A stretch of 64,000 nt of DNA from Rhizobium halophilum (GCF_021648825.1 NZ_JAKJHS010000001.1:434001-498000); one strand, 5' to 3'; counted from the first letter of the stretch, positions 1 to 8,047 are shown. The notes: generated from the sequence alone by a model not told the origin. Numbers and translations are program-made.

Positions 1-594
1 GTTATGGGCAGAGAGTGGCGATGGATGCGGCGAGCGCAGAACCAGATGCCGTCTGGAGTCGACGAACGCTGCCTTTTTCTGAGCGTATGAACCCCAGAGC
101 ATGAAGACGACGCCATCACAGCGCTCGTTGACGACGCGGATGACCGCATCGGTAAAGCGCTCCCAGCCTTTCCTCTGATGCGATGCCGCACGCCCTTCCT
201 CCACCGTTAGAACGCTGTTCAGCAGCAGCACACCCTGCCTCGCCCATTGCTCGAGGAAGCCATGTTTGGCGGGCGGAATTCCGAGGTCACTTTGGAGTTC
301 CTTGTAGATGTTCACCAGCGACGGAGGGATACGGACATCCGGCTGCACCGAGAAGCAGAGGCCATGTGCCTGGCCATGACCGTGATAAGGATCCTGGCCC
401 AGTATCACGACCTTGACCTGATCGAGCGGGGTGAGATCGAGCGCACGGAAATACTCCGCGCCCTTGGGGAAGATGCGCTTGCCGGCCTGCTTCTCGCTCA
501 GGAGAAAGCCGCGAAGTTCGCTCATGTACGGGTTGCTGAATTCAGGCGCCAGGGCCTGCTTCCAGCTTTCCTCCAGCTTCACCTCATCCACCAT
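1..594 (-). CDS. ung: Uracil-DNA glycosylase, 3' end cut by window edge
   Basis: Removes uracil from DNA to start base-excision repair. The reverse-strand frame has 198 codons up to the window edge. It shows the water-activating motif GQDPYHG at residues 66-72, followed by [11 protein letters not shown], and the DNA-binding motif HPSPLSAHN at its very end. Family-1 Ung proteins have about 220-230 residues, so roughly 30 C-terminal residues are missing. The ATG at 592-594 begins a protein starting [11 protein letters not shown]. Identification rests on the two signature motifs. The 5' neighbour is a glyoxalase gene on the same strand, nine bases away, so they may be cotranscribed. Confidence 0.95.
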   Translation of the reverse strand, partial: MVDEVKLEESWKQALAPEFSNPYMSELRGFLLSEKQAGKRIFPKGAEYFRALDLTPLDQVKVVILGQDPYHGHGQAHGLCFSVQPDVRIPPSLVNIYKELQSDLGIPPAKHGFLEQWARQGVLLLNSVLTVEEGRAASHQRKGWERFTDAVIRVVNERCDGVVFMLWGSYAQKKAAFVDSRRHLVLRSPHPSPLSAHN

Positions 595-602
595 GGCAGC
601 CT

Positions 603-998
603 CTACAAGAACCTGCCGCCGCGTTGAAGCACCTCGATCTTGTAGCCATCCGGGTCGGTTGCAAAGAAGAAGCGTGCGAAAGGCTTGCCGTCACGCGGCA
701 TGTCGACCAGCTTTCCGATCGTCAGGCCCAGCTCGCTGAATCGCCTGTGCTCTGCTTCAACGTCCTCGACCGATACCGCCAGATGGCCATAGCCATCGCC
801 CAGATCATACGGCTTGTCGCGTCCGGCATTGACCGTCAGTTCAAGCTCGAAGCCGGTTTCGGCATTAGAGAGGTAGATCAACGTGAAGCCATCGAACGGC
901 ACCCTCTCCGCGATTTTCAAGCCAAAGGCCTTCTCGTAGAAGTCCAACGAGCGCTTTTCGTCGAGCACCCGGATCATCGAATGGATCATCTTCGCCAT
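603..998 (-). CDS. gloA: Lactoylglutathione lyase (glyoxalase I family)
   Basis: Predicted to convert the hemithioacetal of methylglyoxal and glutathione to S-lactoylglutathione in the cytosol. The 131-residue length fits glyoxalase I. The N-terminal stretch [20 protein letters not shown] and the C-terminal stretch [16 protein letters not shown] are typical of the VOC fold, with the metal-binding His near residue 5 and Glu near the C-terminus. I chose the ATG at 996-998 because GGCAAGGAG lies just upstream; a longer in-frame reading to 1043 lacks such a site. It probably continues into ung. The symbol is by family; a related VOC dioxygenase is possible but less likely. Confidence 0.88.
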   Translation of the reverse strand: MAKMIHSMIRVLDEKRSLDFYEKAFGLKIAERVPFDGFTLIYLSNAETGFELELTVNAGRDKPYDLGDGYGHLAVSVEDVEAEHRRFSELGLTIGKLVDMPRDGKPFARFFFATDPDGYKIEVLQRGGRFL

Positions 999-1210
999 CG
1001 TTCGCACTCCTTGCCAATTGTCGGCCCGTTTATCGGCAATCAAGGGGGGCTTGCCAATGCCGTTCTTTCGAATCGGAAGCTGAATTTACACCCCACTGGC
1101 CAGTCCCGCTGATTGAATTTCCGGCATGGGTGATCATATCTTGACGCGCTGTAGCAGGTTTTTGGTAACGCGGTGACGCAACCATCAGCCATCTCGGAGA
1201 CGAGCTGAGA

Positions 1211-1573
1211 ATGCGCCCTATCTACCTGAGCCTTGGGTGGCTGTTCGTGACCATCGGAGTGATCGGTGTATTCTTGCCTGTTTTGCCGACGACACCCTTC
1301 CTGATCCTCGCGGTGGCCTGCTTTGCCCGTTCCTCGCCAAGACTTGAGGCCTGGCTTCTCGACCATCCCAAATTCGGCCAGCCCTTGCGCGATTGGCGGG
1401 AGAAAGGGGCGATCCCCCGCAAGGCAAAAATAGCAGCCGTCGTTATGATGGCCGTGAGCTATGCCATCTTCTGGTTTGGCACCTCCCCACCCTTCTGGCG
1501 TGCCGTAGTCGTTGCCGCGGTCATGATCGCTCCAGCCTTGTTCGTGGTGACGCGGCCAGAACCGGATACCTGA
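1211..1573 (+). CDS. DUF454 (YbaN-type) small inner-membrane protein
   Basis: A 120-residue protein with an N-terminal membrane segment (about residues 5-35) containing GVIGVFLPVLPTTPFLILA. A short polar part includes RLEAWLLDHPKFGQPLRDW and is followed by two further hydrophobic segments (about 75-113). This is the DUF454/YbaN pattern, whose molecular role is unknown. Its stop codon is directly next to the hmuV stop on the other strand (1573/1574), so the two genes converge with no spacer. DUF454 genes are seen near haem and iron genes in several proteobacteria, so a link to haem uptake is possible but is only inferred from position. Confidence 0.8.
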   Translation: MRPIYLSLGWLFVTIGVIGVFLPVLPTTPFLILAVACFARSSPRLEAWLLDHPKFGQPLRDWREKGAIPRKAKIAAVVMMAVSYAIFWFGTSPPFWRAVVVAAVMIAPALFVVTRPEPDT

Positions 1574-2356
1574 TCACCGATGCCGCGACTGGGGCAGCAC
1601 GAAGGGAATATGCGCAGCCGGCAGCCGCCCCACCGCCCCTGAAATCCCATAGACAGCGCCGATCGTCCGGTCACTGACCGTCTGGCAGCAGGCGCCCGCG
1701 TCCACCACCCTGCCTTGATCCAGCACGACGAGGTGGTCTGCGAACTCGGCCGCGAGGTTGAGGTCATGGAGAATGGCAAAGACGATGCCTCCCGCCCTGG
1801 CAAAGTCGCGCGCCACTTCCAGCACCGAGATTTGATGACCAAGGTCGAGGCTCGCGGTCGGCTCGTCGAGAAAAAGCGCCCGCGGCATGTCATCCACAAC
1901 AGCCTCCGGCACTTGTGCCAACGCCCGCGCGAACTGCACCCTTTGCTGCTCCCCGCCCGAAAGCGACGGATAAGGCCGGGCCTCGAAGCCACGCAGGCCG
2001 ACTTTCGACAGTGCCCGCCGAGCCTGCTCCGTGGGTTGCAGTGCGCCTTGCGCCACCGCTCCCATGCGCACGATCTCCAGCGCCGTGAACGGAAACGCCA
2101 ACTGCACCGCCTGCGGCAGCACGGCTCGGCGCCGCGCCAACTCCGCCGGAGGATAAAGTTGAGCCGCCGAGCCGAAGTAGGAGACCTCCCCTTCATCCGG
2201 AGCAATCTCCCCGGACAGGATCTTCATCAATGTCGACTTGCCCGCCCCGTTCGGGCCAATCACGACGGTGAACTGCCCTGGGCGGAGTTCCATGCTGACC
2301 GCGTCGAGGAGTTTGCGGCCGGACCGCACAACCGTGATGTCCCGCCCGCAGATCAT
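1574..2356 (-). CDS. hmuV: Haemin ABC transporter, ATP-binding protein
   Basis: Cytoplasmic ATPase that powers haem import through HmuU. Walker A GPNGAGKST is at residues 34-42, the signature SLSGGEQQRV at 131-140, Walker B LFLDEP at 161-166, and the switch histidine in ILHDLN near 197. At 260 residues it has the usual length of HmuV/FecE-type ATPases. The start overlaps the last four bases of hmuU, as expected for translationally coupled genes in a hmuT-hmuU-hmuV operon. Haem specificity is inferred from the neighbours (HmuT, HutX, haem monooxygenase). Confidence 0.95.
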   Translation of the reverse strand: MICGRDITVVRSGRKLLDAVSMELRPGQFTVVIGPNGAGKSTLMKILSGEIAPDEGEVSYFGSAAQLYPPAELARRRAVLPQAVQLAFPFTALEIVRMGAVAQGALQPTEQARRALSKVGLRGFEARPYPSLSGGEQQRVQFARALAQVPEAVVDDMPRALFLDEPTASLDLGHQISVLEVARDFARAGGIVFAILHDLNLAAEFADHLVVLDQGRVVDAGACCQTVSDRTIGAVYGISGAVGRLPAAHIPFVLPQSRHR

Positions 2357-3441
2357 GGCATGTCCTTCAACCGGATGCCGCCCTTGCCAAGCAGCAGGAA
2401 TAGAAACACGGGTGCACCGAAGAGCGCGGTGATCACGCCGATCGGCAGCTCCGCAGGCGCCGCAATGGTACGCGCCACGCTGTCGGCAAGCAGAAGCAGC
2501 GCTCCACCGCCCAATGCCGAACCGAGAAGCAGGAAACGGTGCGACGGTCCCATCAACAGCCTCAGCAGATGTGGCACGATGATGCCGACGAAGCCGATCG
2601 ATCCGGCGACGGCGACCGTGGAGCCGCAGGCGGCCGCAACGGCAATGATCACCACCTTCTTCAGCCGCTGCACCGGGATTCCCATGTGGAAGGCTGCGGC
2701 ATCCCCCAGGATCAGTGCGTCGAGGCCGCGAGCGACGAAGGGAATAACAACCAGCACCGCCGCAACGAAAGGAAGGACCGACAGCACGCGTCCGAACGTG
2801 GCTCCACCAAGCGAGCCGAGGCTCCAGAAGGTGATGTCCCGCAACTGGCGGTCGTCAGCAAGGAAGATCAACAAACCCATCACGGCTGCGCTCAAGGCAC
2901 CAATGGCAATGCCTGACAGGATCAGCGCCGTGGTGGAGGTGCGGCCATCCTGAGTGGCGATGAGGTACAGAACCCAGGTATTCGCCAGTGCGCCGCAAAA
3001 GGCCATCAGCGGCAGGAACTGATTGCCCAGGATGCGGGTCAAGGGCGAAAGCAATGTCGGGCCAAGGACGATCGCCACGACAGCGGCAAGCGCGGCACCA
3101 GAAGTGACACCGACGATGCCGGGATCCGCCAAAGGATTGCGGAAAAGGCCCTGCATCATCGCGCCGGACACTGCCAGGCCCGCACCAACCAGAATGCCGA
3201 GCGCCGTTCGCGGCAGGCGCACGGCTTCCAGCACAACCAGATCCTGTGCCGCCAACTGGCTCGCGTTGCCGGTCGCATAACGCCAGAGTTCACCTAGCCC
3301 CACACCCGTAGGACCACTGCTGAGCGAGACCAGGGTCGCGGCAAACAGAAGCACCGCCAGTCCGCAAAGAACGAGTGCACCCTGGACTGAGCGATCCCCC
3401 TCAGCCGTGGCGCCGCTAAACGGCAGGCTCGACACCTTCAT
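2353..3441 (-). CDS. hmuU: Haemin ABC transporter, permease
   Basis: Inner-membrane permease of the BtuC/FecCD family; 362 residues with about nine or ten hydrophobic segments. Family hallmarks include RLPRTALGILVGAGLAVSG near residue 75, GLFRNPLADPGIVGVTSGA near 95, and GSIGFVGIIVPHLLR near 280. It takes haem from periplasmic HmuT and moves it inward using HmuV. Both neighbouring junctions are four-base overlaps (3438-3441 with hmuT, 2353-2356 with hmuV), so the three genes form one operon. Confidence 0.95.
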   Translation of the reverse strand: MKVSSLPFSGATAEGDRSVQGALVLCGLAVLLFAATLVSLSSGPTGVGLGELWRYATGNASQLAAQDLVVLEAVRLPRTALGILVGAGLAVSGAMMQGLFRNPLADPGIVGVTSGAALAAVVAIVLGPTLLSPLTRILGNQFLPLMAFCGALANTWVLYLIATQDGRTSTTALILSGIAIGALSAAVMGLLIFLADDRQLRDITFWSLGSLGGATFGRVLSVLPFVAAVLVVIPFVARGLDALILGDAAAFHMGIPVQRLKKVVIIAVAAACGSTVAVAGSIGFVGIIVPHLLRLLMGPSHRFLLLGSALGGGALLLLADSVARTIAAPAELPIGVITALFGAPVFLFLLLGKGGIRLKDMP

Positions 3442-4325
3442 CCGCCAATGGCTCCGGGGTATAGCTGGCCTGCAAGAGTCCGCACCGCGTCTGGGGTGCG
3501 GGGGCCAAAGCCCAGCAGGAAGAGGCCGTCCATGGTGATCAGCGCCTTGTCGGCAGCGGCCGGCGTTGCCTGAAGCGCCGGCAGGCTGAATACATCCTCC
3601 GCTGTCAGCTTGTGGTCTCCTCGCATCATGGAGAGAACGACATCCGGCCTGGCGGCAATCACCGCTTCGTCCGTCAGGGGCTTGTAGCCCGAGACATCAG
3701 ACACGGCATTGACCCCGCCCGCCATCTCTATGATCGCGGCTGCTTCCGTCCCGCTGCCGCTCGCCATGACGCGCCCATTGGAGAGCGACAGGACGAAAAG
3801 GACACGCTTCTTCGGTTCTTTGAGGCTCGCGACCTCATTGTTGATCGCGGCAAGGTCTTTCAAGGTCTTTGCCGCGAGGGCCTCGGCCTGGTCGGCGAGC
3901 CCGACCGCAGCGCCCACAGCATTGATCTTCTGCTGAATGCCATCGGCGGATGCAGGGGTGGGAACCAGGACCATCGACACCTTGCTGGAGCGCAGAATGT
4001 CCAGCACCGGCGGAGGCCCTGCCCCGTCTTCCGCCAAGATAAGATCCGGCTCCTGTGCGAGGATGCCTTCCGCGGAAAGTTGGCGCATATAGCCGACGTC
4101 AGGCTTGGAGGTCGCTTCAGCCGGATAGGAACTCGTCGAATCCAATGCAACGATCCGATCCTGCGCCCCCAGCGCATAAAGAATCTCGGTCACGGTGCCG
4201 CCCACCGATACGATACGTTGCGCGGCAGGGTTGCTGGCATCCGTGGCATGAGCGGCATTGTGCGCAAGCATAGCCGACACCACCACGAATGCGACCGCCT
4301 TATAAGAAAAACAGGATCTGAACAC
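3438..4325 (-). CDS. hmuT: Haemin ABC transporter, periplasmic binding protein
   Basis: Binds haem in the periplasm and delivers it to HmuU. The 295-residue product starts with a signal peptide (basic start, hydrophobic core about residues 9-22, AHA near 26). The helical-backbone binding-protein sequence follows, with RIVSVGGTVTEILYALG near 37, PDVGYMRQLSAEGI and the C-terminal LLGFGPRTP. The start is GTG at 4323-4325, with GGGAGGGG just upstream on that strand. It is the first gene of hmuTUV and is divergent from a haem monooxygenase gene, so the shared 120-base spacer should hold the control region. Confidence 0.93.
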   Translation of the reverse strand: MFRSCFSYKAVAFVVVSAMLAHNAAHATDASNPAAQRIVSVGGTVTEILYALGAQDRIVALDSTSSYPAEATSKPDVGYMRQLSAEGILAQEPDLILAEDGAGPPPVLDILRSSKVSMVLVPTPASADGIQQKINAVGAAVGLADQAEALAAKTLKDLAAINNEVASLKEPKKRVLFVLSLSNGRVMASGSGTEAAAIIEMAGGVNAVSDVSGYKPLTDEAVIAARPDVVLSMMRGDHKLTAEDVFSLPALQATPAAADKALITMDGLFLLGFGPRTPDAVRTLAGQLYPGAIGG

Positions 4326-4448
4326 GGGCCCCTCCCGACTGCCTTAGCGGCTATAACTTGACTCAGTTACGCAAGTTTTTTTGGCTTTTCAAGACGGGGG
4401 TCAGCAGATATCTTGAGTGGAGACGGAAACTTTAAGAGGCACATCAAA
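4326..4448. promoter_or_regulatory. Divergent control region between hmuTUV and the haem monooxygenase/hutX pair
   Basis: The spacer separates two divergent haem-related units. Positions 4359-4373 read TGA-N9-GCA, one base off the TGA-N9-TCA form often quoted for the rhizobial iron regulator RirA. I found no clear Irr/ICE-type palindrome. Iron control is expected for such genes but the operator is only a weak candidate. Confidence 0.3.
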
Positions 4449-4796
4449 ATGTACATCGCAATGAACCGCTTCCGCGTCGTTCCAGGTTATGAAGAGGCAT
4501 TTGAAGCCATGTGGCGCGGACGCGAAGGCCGGCTTGCGGAAATGCCCGGCTATGTCGAATTCCACATGCTCAAGGGCCCGAAGGCCGAAGATCATACCCT
4601 TTATGCCTCGCACACGGTGTGGGAGAGCTTCGAGCACTTTCAGGCATGGACAAAGTCTGAACAGTTCCGCGCGGCTCATGCAAAGGCTGGCGAGAGCCGC
4701 GGCAAGATAGAATACCTGTCCGGTCCGCATTTCGAAGGCTTCGAGGTCATCATCCACGAAGATCGCAACGGCGCCCGCAAGGCTGACGCAGCGTAA
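4449..4796 (+). CDS. Haem-degrading monooxygenase-like protein (IsdG/HmuQ type)
   Basis: A 115-residue ABM-fold protein that begins MYIAMNRFRVVPGYEEAFE. It carries the asparagine (N6) and the downstream SHTVWESFEHFQAW pattern typical of IsdG-type haem monooxygenases and their rhizobial HmuQ/HmuD relatives. These open the porphyrin ring of imported haem and release iron. The ATG at 4449 is preceded by AAGAGG; a second in-frame ATG lies four codons later. It sits nine bases upstream of hutX and divergent from hmuTUV, which supports a role in using haem as an iron source. A generic antibiotic-biosynthesis monooxygenase is the alternative annotation. Confidence 0.82.
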   Translation: MYIAMNRFRVVPGYEEAFEAMWRGREGRLAEMPGYVEFHMLKGPKAEDHTLYASHTVWESFEHFQAWTKSEQFRAAHAKAGESRGKIEYLSGPHFEGFEVIIHEDRNGARKADAA

Positions 4797-4805
4797 GGGG
4801 GCGTC

Positions 4806-5327
4806 ATGACCGCATTGGCCCAGACACCCGATGAGCGACGTCACCGTGCGCTGACAGCCCTGGCAGAGAAGCCGGATGGCGTTGTCGAGGCACTTGCTGC
4901 CAAGGCCGAGGTGACGCCGGCAGAAATCCTCGCGATTCTTCCGGCAGGCGCCGCCGTCATTGCACCGAAGGACGCGTTCCTGGACATTTGGACGGACATC
5001 ACCTCATGGGGCGAGGTGCTCTTCATCGTTCACACCGAAGACATCGTGCTGGAGGCCGAAGGAAGCTTGCCCGCAGGGTCGGAGGGGCACGGATGGTTCA
5101 ACATTCATGGTGACAGCCCCATCGGCGGCCATATCCGTAAGGATAATTGCGCGTCGATCACGTTCGTCGACAGGCCATTCCATGGACGCCGCTCGTGTTC
5201 GGTCTGGTTCATGAACGAAAAAGGTTCGGCGATGTTCAAGGTCTTCGTTCGCCGTGACGCCCAACGCGAACTGATTGCAGAGCAATTGGATAAATTCGAA
5301 GCATTGAAAAGGCGCTACACCGCTTAG
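4806..5327 (+). CDS. hutX: Haem-utilization carrier protein, HutX/ChuX family
   Basis: A 173-residue cytosolic protein of the HutX/HuvX/ChuX family, which binds haem and passes it to degrading enzymes. An N-terminal helical part (about residues 1-50, with KPDGVVEALAAKAEVTPAEI) precedes the beta-rich part. The latter includes WTDITSWGEVLFIVHTED and GHGWFNIHGDSPIGGHI; the downstream FMNEKGSAMFKVFVRRD is strongly family-like. Its start follows the monooxygenase stop by nine bases, so the two genes are an operon for handling imported haem. Confidence 0.93.
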   Translation: MTALAQTPDERRHRALTALAEKPDGVVEALAAKAEVTPAEILAILPAGAAVIAPKDAFLDIWTDITSWGEVLFIVHTEDIVLEAEGSLPAGSEGHGWFNIHGDSPIGGHIRKDNCASITFVDRPFHGRRSCSVWFMNEKGSAMFKVFVRRDAQRELIAEQLDKFEALKRRYTA

Positions 5328-5375
5328 CTCGCGAGAATATGCGCTCTTTGAACAGGACCTCACCTCAAGCCAGCG

Positions 5376-5606
5376 TCATATCGCCGGCACCCACTTCCAG
5401 AAGACCCCTTCCTGGCGCTCCGGATAATATTTGAACTCGCATTCAAAGCGGCGGCCATAGGCTTCCGCCGCCTTGAGCGCATCCTCGCTAACCGGGTTCA
5501 TGCCAGTTCCCGGCGCGAACCAGTCCTCCAGCAGATCATCCGGCACATAGGTTCCCACTCGAAGCGGCATCGCGGCAAGGGTCTTGTCGAGGTCGTCGGG
5601 CGGCAT
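5376..5606 (-). CDS. Small protein of unknown function (76 aa)
   Basis: A 76-residue acidic protein with a clear ribosome-binding site (CTGGAGGAC) before ATG 5604-5606. It has no membrane segment or signal peptide. The C-terminal half is rich in aromatic residues (FECEFKYYPERQEGVFWKWV). I do not recognise a family. No GGAAC-type promoter is visible upstream, unlike its neighbours. It is accepted as a gene because of the start site, the codon use and because no other frame fits the interval. Confidence 0.65.
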   Translation of the reverse strand: MPPDDLDKTLAAMPLRVGTYVPDDLLEDWFAPGTGMNPVSEDALKAAEAYGRRFECEFKYYPERQEGVFWKWVPAI

Positions 5607-5710
5607 GTCTGTCCTCCAGTATGAAATTCTGTCTCGGTGATGTCACCTCGCCGACGCAAGGCAGCCCCGTCCCCGCGAACGAATGAGGATGCCTGCTTTG
5701 GAGGCAGGTG

Positions 5711-5896
5711 CTATTGCGACACGTGCTCCGGCTTGCCCTTGCGATCGGTCGAGGCCATCTCGTGCAGTTCCTTTTCGCTCATGGATTTCTCCATGCTCTT
5801 CGAGGCACCCTTGAGCGCGCTCTTCTTCATGTCACCGCGCTTGGTGGCAAGGGCTGCACCTGCAGCTTTCTGCTGAGCTTTCGATTTTGCGGGCAT
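5711..5896 (-). CDS. DUF3008 family small basic protein
   Basis: A 61-residue lysine-rich protein that begins MPAKSKAQQKAAGAALATKR and contains KGASKSMEKSMSEKELHEMA. This is the DUF3008 pattern, found widely in alphaproteobacteria and often stress-induced; the function is unknown. A longer in-frame reading to 5998 exists, but the ATG at 5894-5896 matches the family start and has AGGAGGT upstream. An exact GGAAC-N18-GTT promoter lies 29-54 bases upstream, shared back to back with the 86-residue gene on the other strand. Confidence 0.85.
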   Translation of the reverse strand: MPAKSKAQQKAAGAALATKRGDMKKSALKGASKSMEKSMSEKELHEMASTDRKGKPEHVSQ

Positions 5897-5924
5897 GTCT
5901 ACCTCCTGATCTCGATGACCATCG

Positions 5925-5950
5925 AACTTGAAGCCCGGTGCCTTGGTTCC
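5925..5950 (-). promoter_or_regulatory. EcfG/RpoE2-type promoter of the DUF3008 gene
   Basis: On the minus strand GGAAC (5946-5950) and GTT (5925-5927) are 18 bases apart, the spacing of alphaproteobacterial general-stress promoters. It faces the DUF3008 gene. Its -35 box is nine bases from that of the divergent promoter. Confidence 0.75.
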
Positions 5951-5958
5951 AGGCCCGG

Positions 5959-5984
5959 GGAACCAAGTGACGCACCCTGCCGTT
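5959..5984 (+). promoter_or_regulatory. EcfG/RpoE2-type promoter of the 86-residue gene
   Basis: GGAAC at 5959-5963 and GTT at 5982-5984, 18 bases apart, end 31 bases before the start at 6016. With the opposing -35 box it forms the palindrome GGTTCC-N8-GGAACC (5945-5964). Confidence 0.75.
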
Positions 5985-6015
5985 GGGACGCCACACATGA
6001 AGAAAGGACCTGATC

Positions 6016-6276
6016 ATGGATGCGAAGGACAAGACCGCCGACAGCACCAATGCCTCTGCCCGGTTCGAGCAGGAAGGCCGTGAGCGTGCGGAAGATGCTC
6101 TGCATGCCCAAGCCGATGTTACAAACCCAAGCGCGGTCAAGGAGGCCTCGCGTCTCGGTGGGGGCGATACCTATCTCGTCCAGTCCGACCTGGAGGACCT
6201 TGATGAACGGGAAGACATCGAGAACGACGACGGCAGCATCAGCGCATTGGCCAACGCCGACAATCCGGAGCGGTAA
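6016..6276 (+). CDS. Small acidic stress-type protein of unknown function (86 aa)
   Basis: An 86-residue, strongly acidic, soluble protein with a run rich in Asp and Glu in its last third (SDLEDLDEREDIENDD). It has no Cys, no membrane segment and no signal peptide, and it looks largely disordered. AAAGGA precedes the ATG. I do not recognise a family. It has an exact general-stress promoter upstream and an intrinsic terminator downstream (6301-6327), so it is a single-gene transcription unit. The composition recalls small hydrophilic stress proteins, but no function should be assigned. Confidence 0.72.
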   Translation: MDAKDKTADSTNASARFEQEGRERAEDALHAQADVTNPSAVKEASRLGGGDTYLVQSDLEDLDEREDIENDDGSISALANADNPER

Positions 6277-6300
6277 CCGAATCCAACAACAATCGCAGAT

Positions 6301-6327
6301 CGGCTCCCGAAAGGGAGCCGCTTTTCG
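6301..6327 (+). terminator. Intrinsic terminator after the 86-residue gene
   Basis: CGGCTCCC (6301-6308), a GAAA loop, GGGAGCCG (6313-6320), then CTTTTC. The perfect eight-base stem with a tetraloop and T-run sits 25 bases after the stop codon. Confidence 0.85.
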
Positions 6328-6334
6328 TTCAAGC

Positions 6335-6359
6335 GGAACCTTGCAAAGTGCCGGCAGTT
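6335..6359 (+). promoter_or_regulatory. EcfG/RpoE2-type promoter of the nucleotidyltransferase/phosphoesterase operon
   Basis: GGAAC at 6335-6339 and GTT at 6357-6359 with 17 bases between, 29 bases before the start at 6388 and just after a terminator. Confidence 0.75.
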
Positions 6360-6387
6360 CCCCCTGCCGCTGAACTTGGAGAGAACC

Positions 6388-7200
6388 ATGGTCACCGAGA
6401 CCGCAGCGCCTGAAGATCGTGCGCGGCGCGATAGAATGGACGCCATGCCACATATGCTTGCCAAAGCCTCACCGACGCTTGCCGACGCAGATGCCGAAGC
6501 CTTCGTGCAAGACGCGCTCTCGGAGCTGGCTCTCTGCGGCATTCCCTTCCTGCTCGCTGGAACCTATGCGGTGAGTGCCTATACCGGGATCTCACGTCCG
6601 ACGAAGGATCTCGACATCTTCTGCCGTGCCGGCGATTACGCTCGTATCCTCGCCCATTTCAAAGAGCGGGGTTACGACATAGAGGTCGAAGACGATCGCT
6701 GGCTTGGAAAAGTCATCAAGGGCAATCACTTTTTCGACGTCATCTTTGCCGGTTCCAATGGCACCATGCCCATTGGCGATGCGTGGTTCGAGAACGCGCG
6801 CCAGATGGAGCTGAACGGTCACCATGTCCGCATCATTGCTCCGACGGAACTCATCTGGTCCAAGTGCTTTGTCCAGTTGCGCCACCGGTATGACGGCGGA
6901 GACGTGGTGCATGTGATCCTGCGCGCCCATGACCAGATCGACTGGCAACGCCTGCTCAACCATATGGAGGTGCACTGGGAGGTGCTTCTGATCCACCTCC
7001 TCAACTTTCGTTGGATCTATCCCACCGAGCGCGACAAAGTTCCGGATTGGCTGCTGGACGAACTGCTCGATCGTCTGCAGGCGCAACGTCAACTGCCGCT
7101 GCCGCAGATGAAGATCTGCCGCGGACGCATGTTCAGCCGCGTTGATTTCGAGATCGACGTCAAGGAATGGGGTTTCGCTGACGTCGGCGGAGAAGGCTAG
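6388..7200 (+). CDS. Nucleotidyltransferase-fold protein of unknown substrate
   Basis: A 270-residue soluble protein. Near residues 55-80 it has LLAGTYAVSAYTGISRPTKD followed by LDIFC, which matches a nucleotidyltransferase core: a GT/GG-type motif and an hDxD metal motif (KDLDIF). A third carboxylate could be in the region DVIFAGSNG. Such proteins include antitoxin/toxin MNTs, lincosamide nucleotidyltransferases and uncharacterised families; this one is longer than minimal MNTs. The ATG at 6388 follows GGAGAG; a TTG four codons earlier lies within that site and was rejected. It is followed 38 bases later by a metallophosphoesterase gene, probably in one operon under a general-stress promoter. 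Confidence 0.75.
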   Translation: MVTETAAPEDRARRDRMDAMPHMLAKASPTLADADAEAFVQDALSELALCGIPFLLAGTYAVSAYTGISRPTKDLDIFCRAGDYARILAHFKERGYDIEVEDDRWLGKVIKGNHFFDVIFAGSNGTMPIGDAWFENARQMELNGHHVRIIAPTELIWSKCFVQLRHRYDGGDVVHVILRAHDQIDWQRLLNHMEVHWEVLLIHLLNFRWIYPTERDKVPDWLLDELLDRLQAQRQLPLPQMKICRGRMFSRVDFEIDVKEWGFADVGGEG

Positions 7201-7238
7201 CTCCGCGGCGACCAAGAAGAAGCAGAAGGAGGAGCGAA

Positions 7239-7994
7239 GTGACCGAGTCAGCAATTCCCGAAGGTGGCGCGAAGACGGAAAAGAGCAAAAAGCAGCGGGT
7301 AGCTGCGATGGGCGATCTCCATATCAGGGAACACGGGTCCCCCTCGTACAAGGACCTCTTTTCCGAGATCTCCCAGGCTGCGGATATCCTTGTTCTTGCA
7401 GGCGATCTCACCGACCTCGGCAAGCCCAAGGAAGCGGAACTGCTTGCCACAGACCTGCGCTCTTGCTCCATTCCCATCGTCGCTGTCTTGGGCAACCACG
7501 ACTACGAATGCGGTCACGTGGACGAGGTAAAGGAGATTTTCGAAGAGGCGGGCGTGCAACTGCTGGAAGGTCAGGCGGTCGAGATCAATGGCGTGGGGTT
7601 CGCCGGCGTCAAGGGTTTTGCCGGCGGCTTTGGCCGCTACATGCTCGGGTCGTTTGGCGAACCTGCCATCAAGGCGATGGTGGCGGAAAGCGTGGACGAA
7701 ACCATGCGACTGGAAAACGCGCTCCGTCAGGTAAGATCCGAACGGGCAATGGTGGTGCTTCATTACGCACCCATTCCTGAGACCCTGGCCGGCGAACCCC
7801 CTGAGATCTTCCCCTTCCTCGGTTCGTCGCGGCTGGCGGAAACGATTGACCGCTTCCCCGTAAGCGCCGTCGTCCATGGCCATGCACACCGAGGAACGTA
7901 TGAGGGGCGAACACCCGGCGGGGCGCCTGTCTACAACGTTGCTGCACACATCGAGAAGCCCACCGGCAAGCCCTACGCTTTGCTCGAACTCTGA
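7239..7994 (+). CDS. Calcineurin-like metallophosphoesterase
   Basis: A 251-residue cytosolic protein with the full metallophosphoesterase motif set. These are MGDLH near residue 25, LAGDLTDLG near 52, GNHDYE near 84, and VVHGHAHRG near 212; these residues coordinate two metals in the family. The substrate (phosphoester, nucleotide or nucleic acid) cannot be read from the sequence. The start is GTG at 7239, preceded by AAGGAGGAG. It lies directly after a nucleotidyltransferase-fold gene, which suggests a transfer/removal pair acting on a shared substrate; this is inference. About the first 20 residues are charged and rich in Lys and Glu. Confidence 0.88.
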   Translation: MTESAIPEGGAKTEKSKKQRVAAMGDLHIREHGSPSYKDLFSEISQAADILVLAGDLTDLGKPKEAELLATDLRSCSIPIVAVLGNHDYECGHVDEVKEIFEEAGVQLLEGQAVEINGVGFAGVKGFAGGFGRYMLGSFGEPAIKAMVAESVDETMRLENALRQVRSERAMVVLHYAPIPETLAGEPPEIFPFLGSSRLAETIDRFPVSAVVHGHAHRGTYEGRTPGGAPVYNVAAHIEKPTGKPYALLEL

Positions 7995-7999
7995 CGTGA

Positions 8000-8024
8000 G
8001 GAACCCGCGCCGCCGTCCTTTGTT
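8000..8024 (+). promoter_or_regulatory. EcfG/RpoE2-type promoter of the 47-residue gene
   Basis: GGAAC at 8000-8004 and GTT at 8022-8024 with 17 bases between, 24 bases before the start at 8048. It starts just after the phosphoesterase stop codon. Confidence 0.75.
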
Positions 8025-8047
8025 CTACATCATAAAGGAGACCATCG

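Noticed and set aside
1715-2953. Long open frame (412 codons) on the plus strand opposite hmuV and hmuU
   Set aside because: It is the antisense shadow of two clear ABC-transporter genes; composition is Arg/Pro-rich and matches no family.
4359-4373. TGA-N9-GCA as a RirA operator
   Set aside because: One base off the simple half-site form, and such a loose pattern occurs often; kept only as a weak candidate in the control region.
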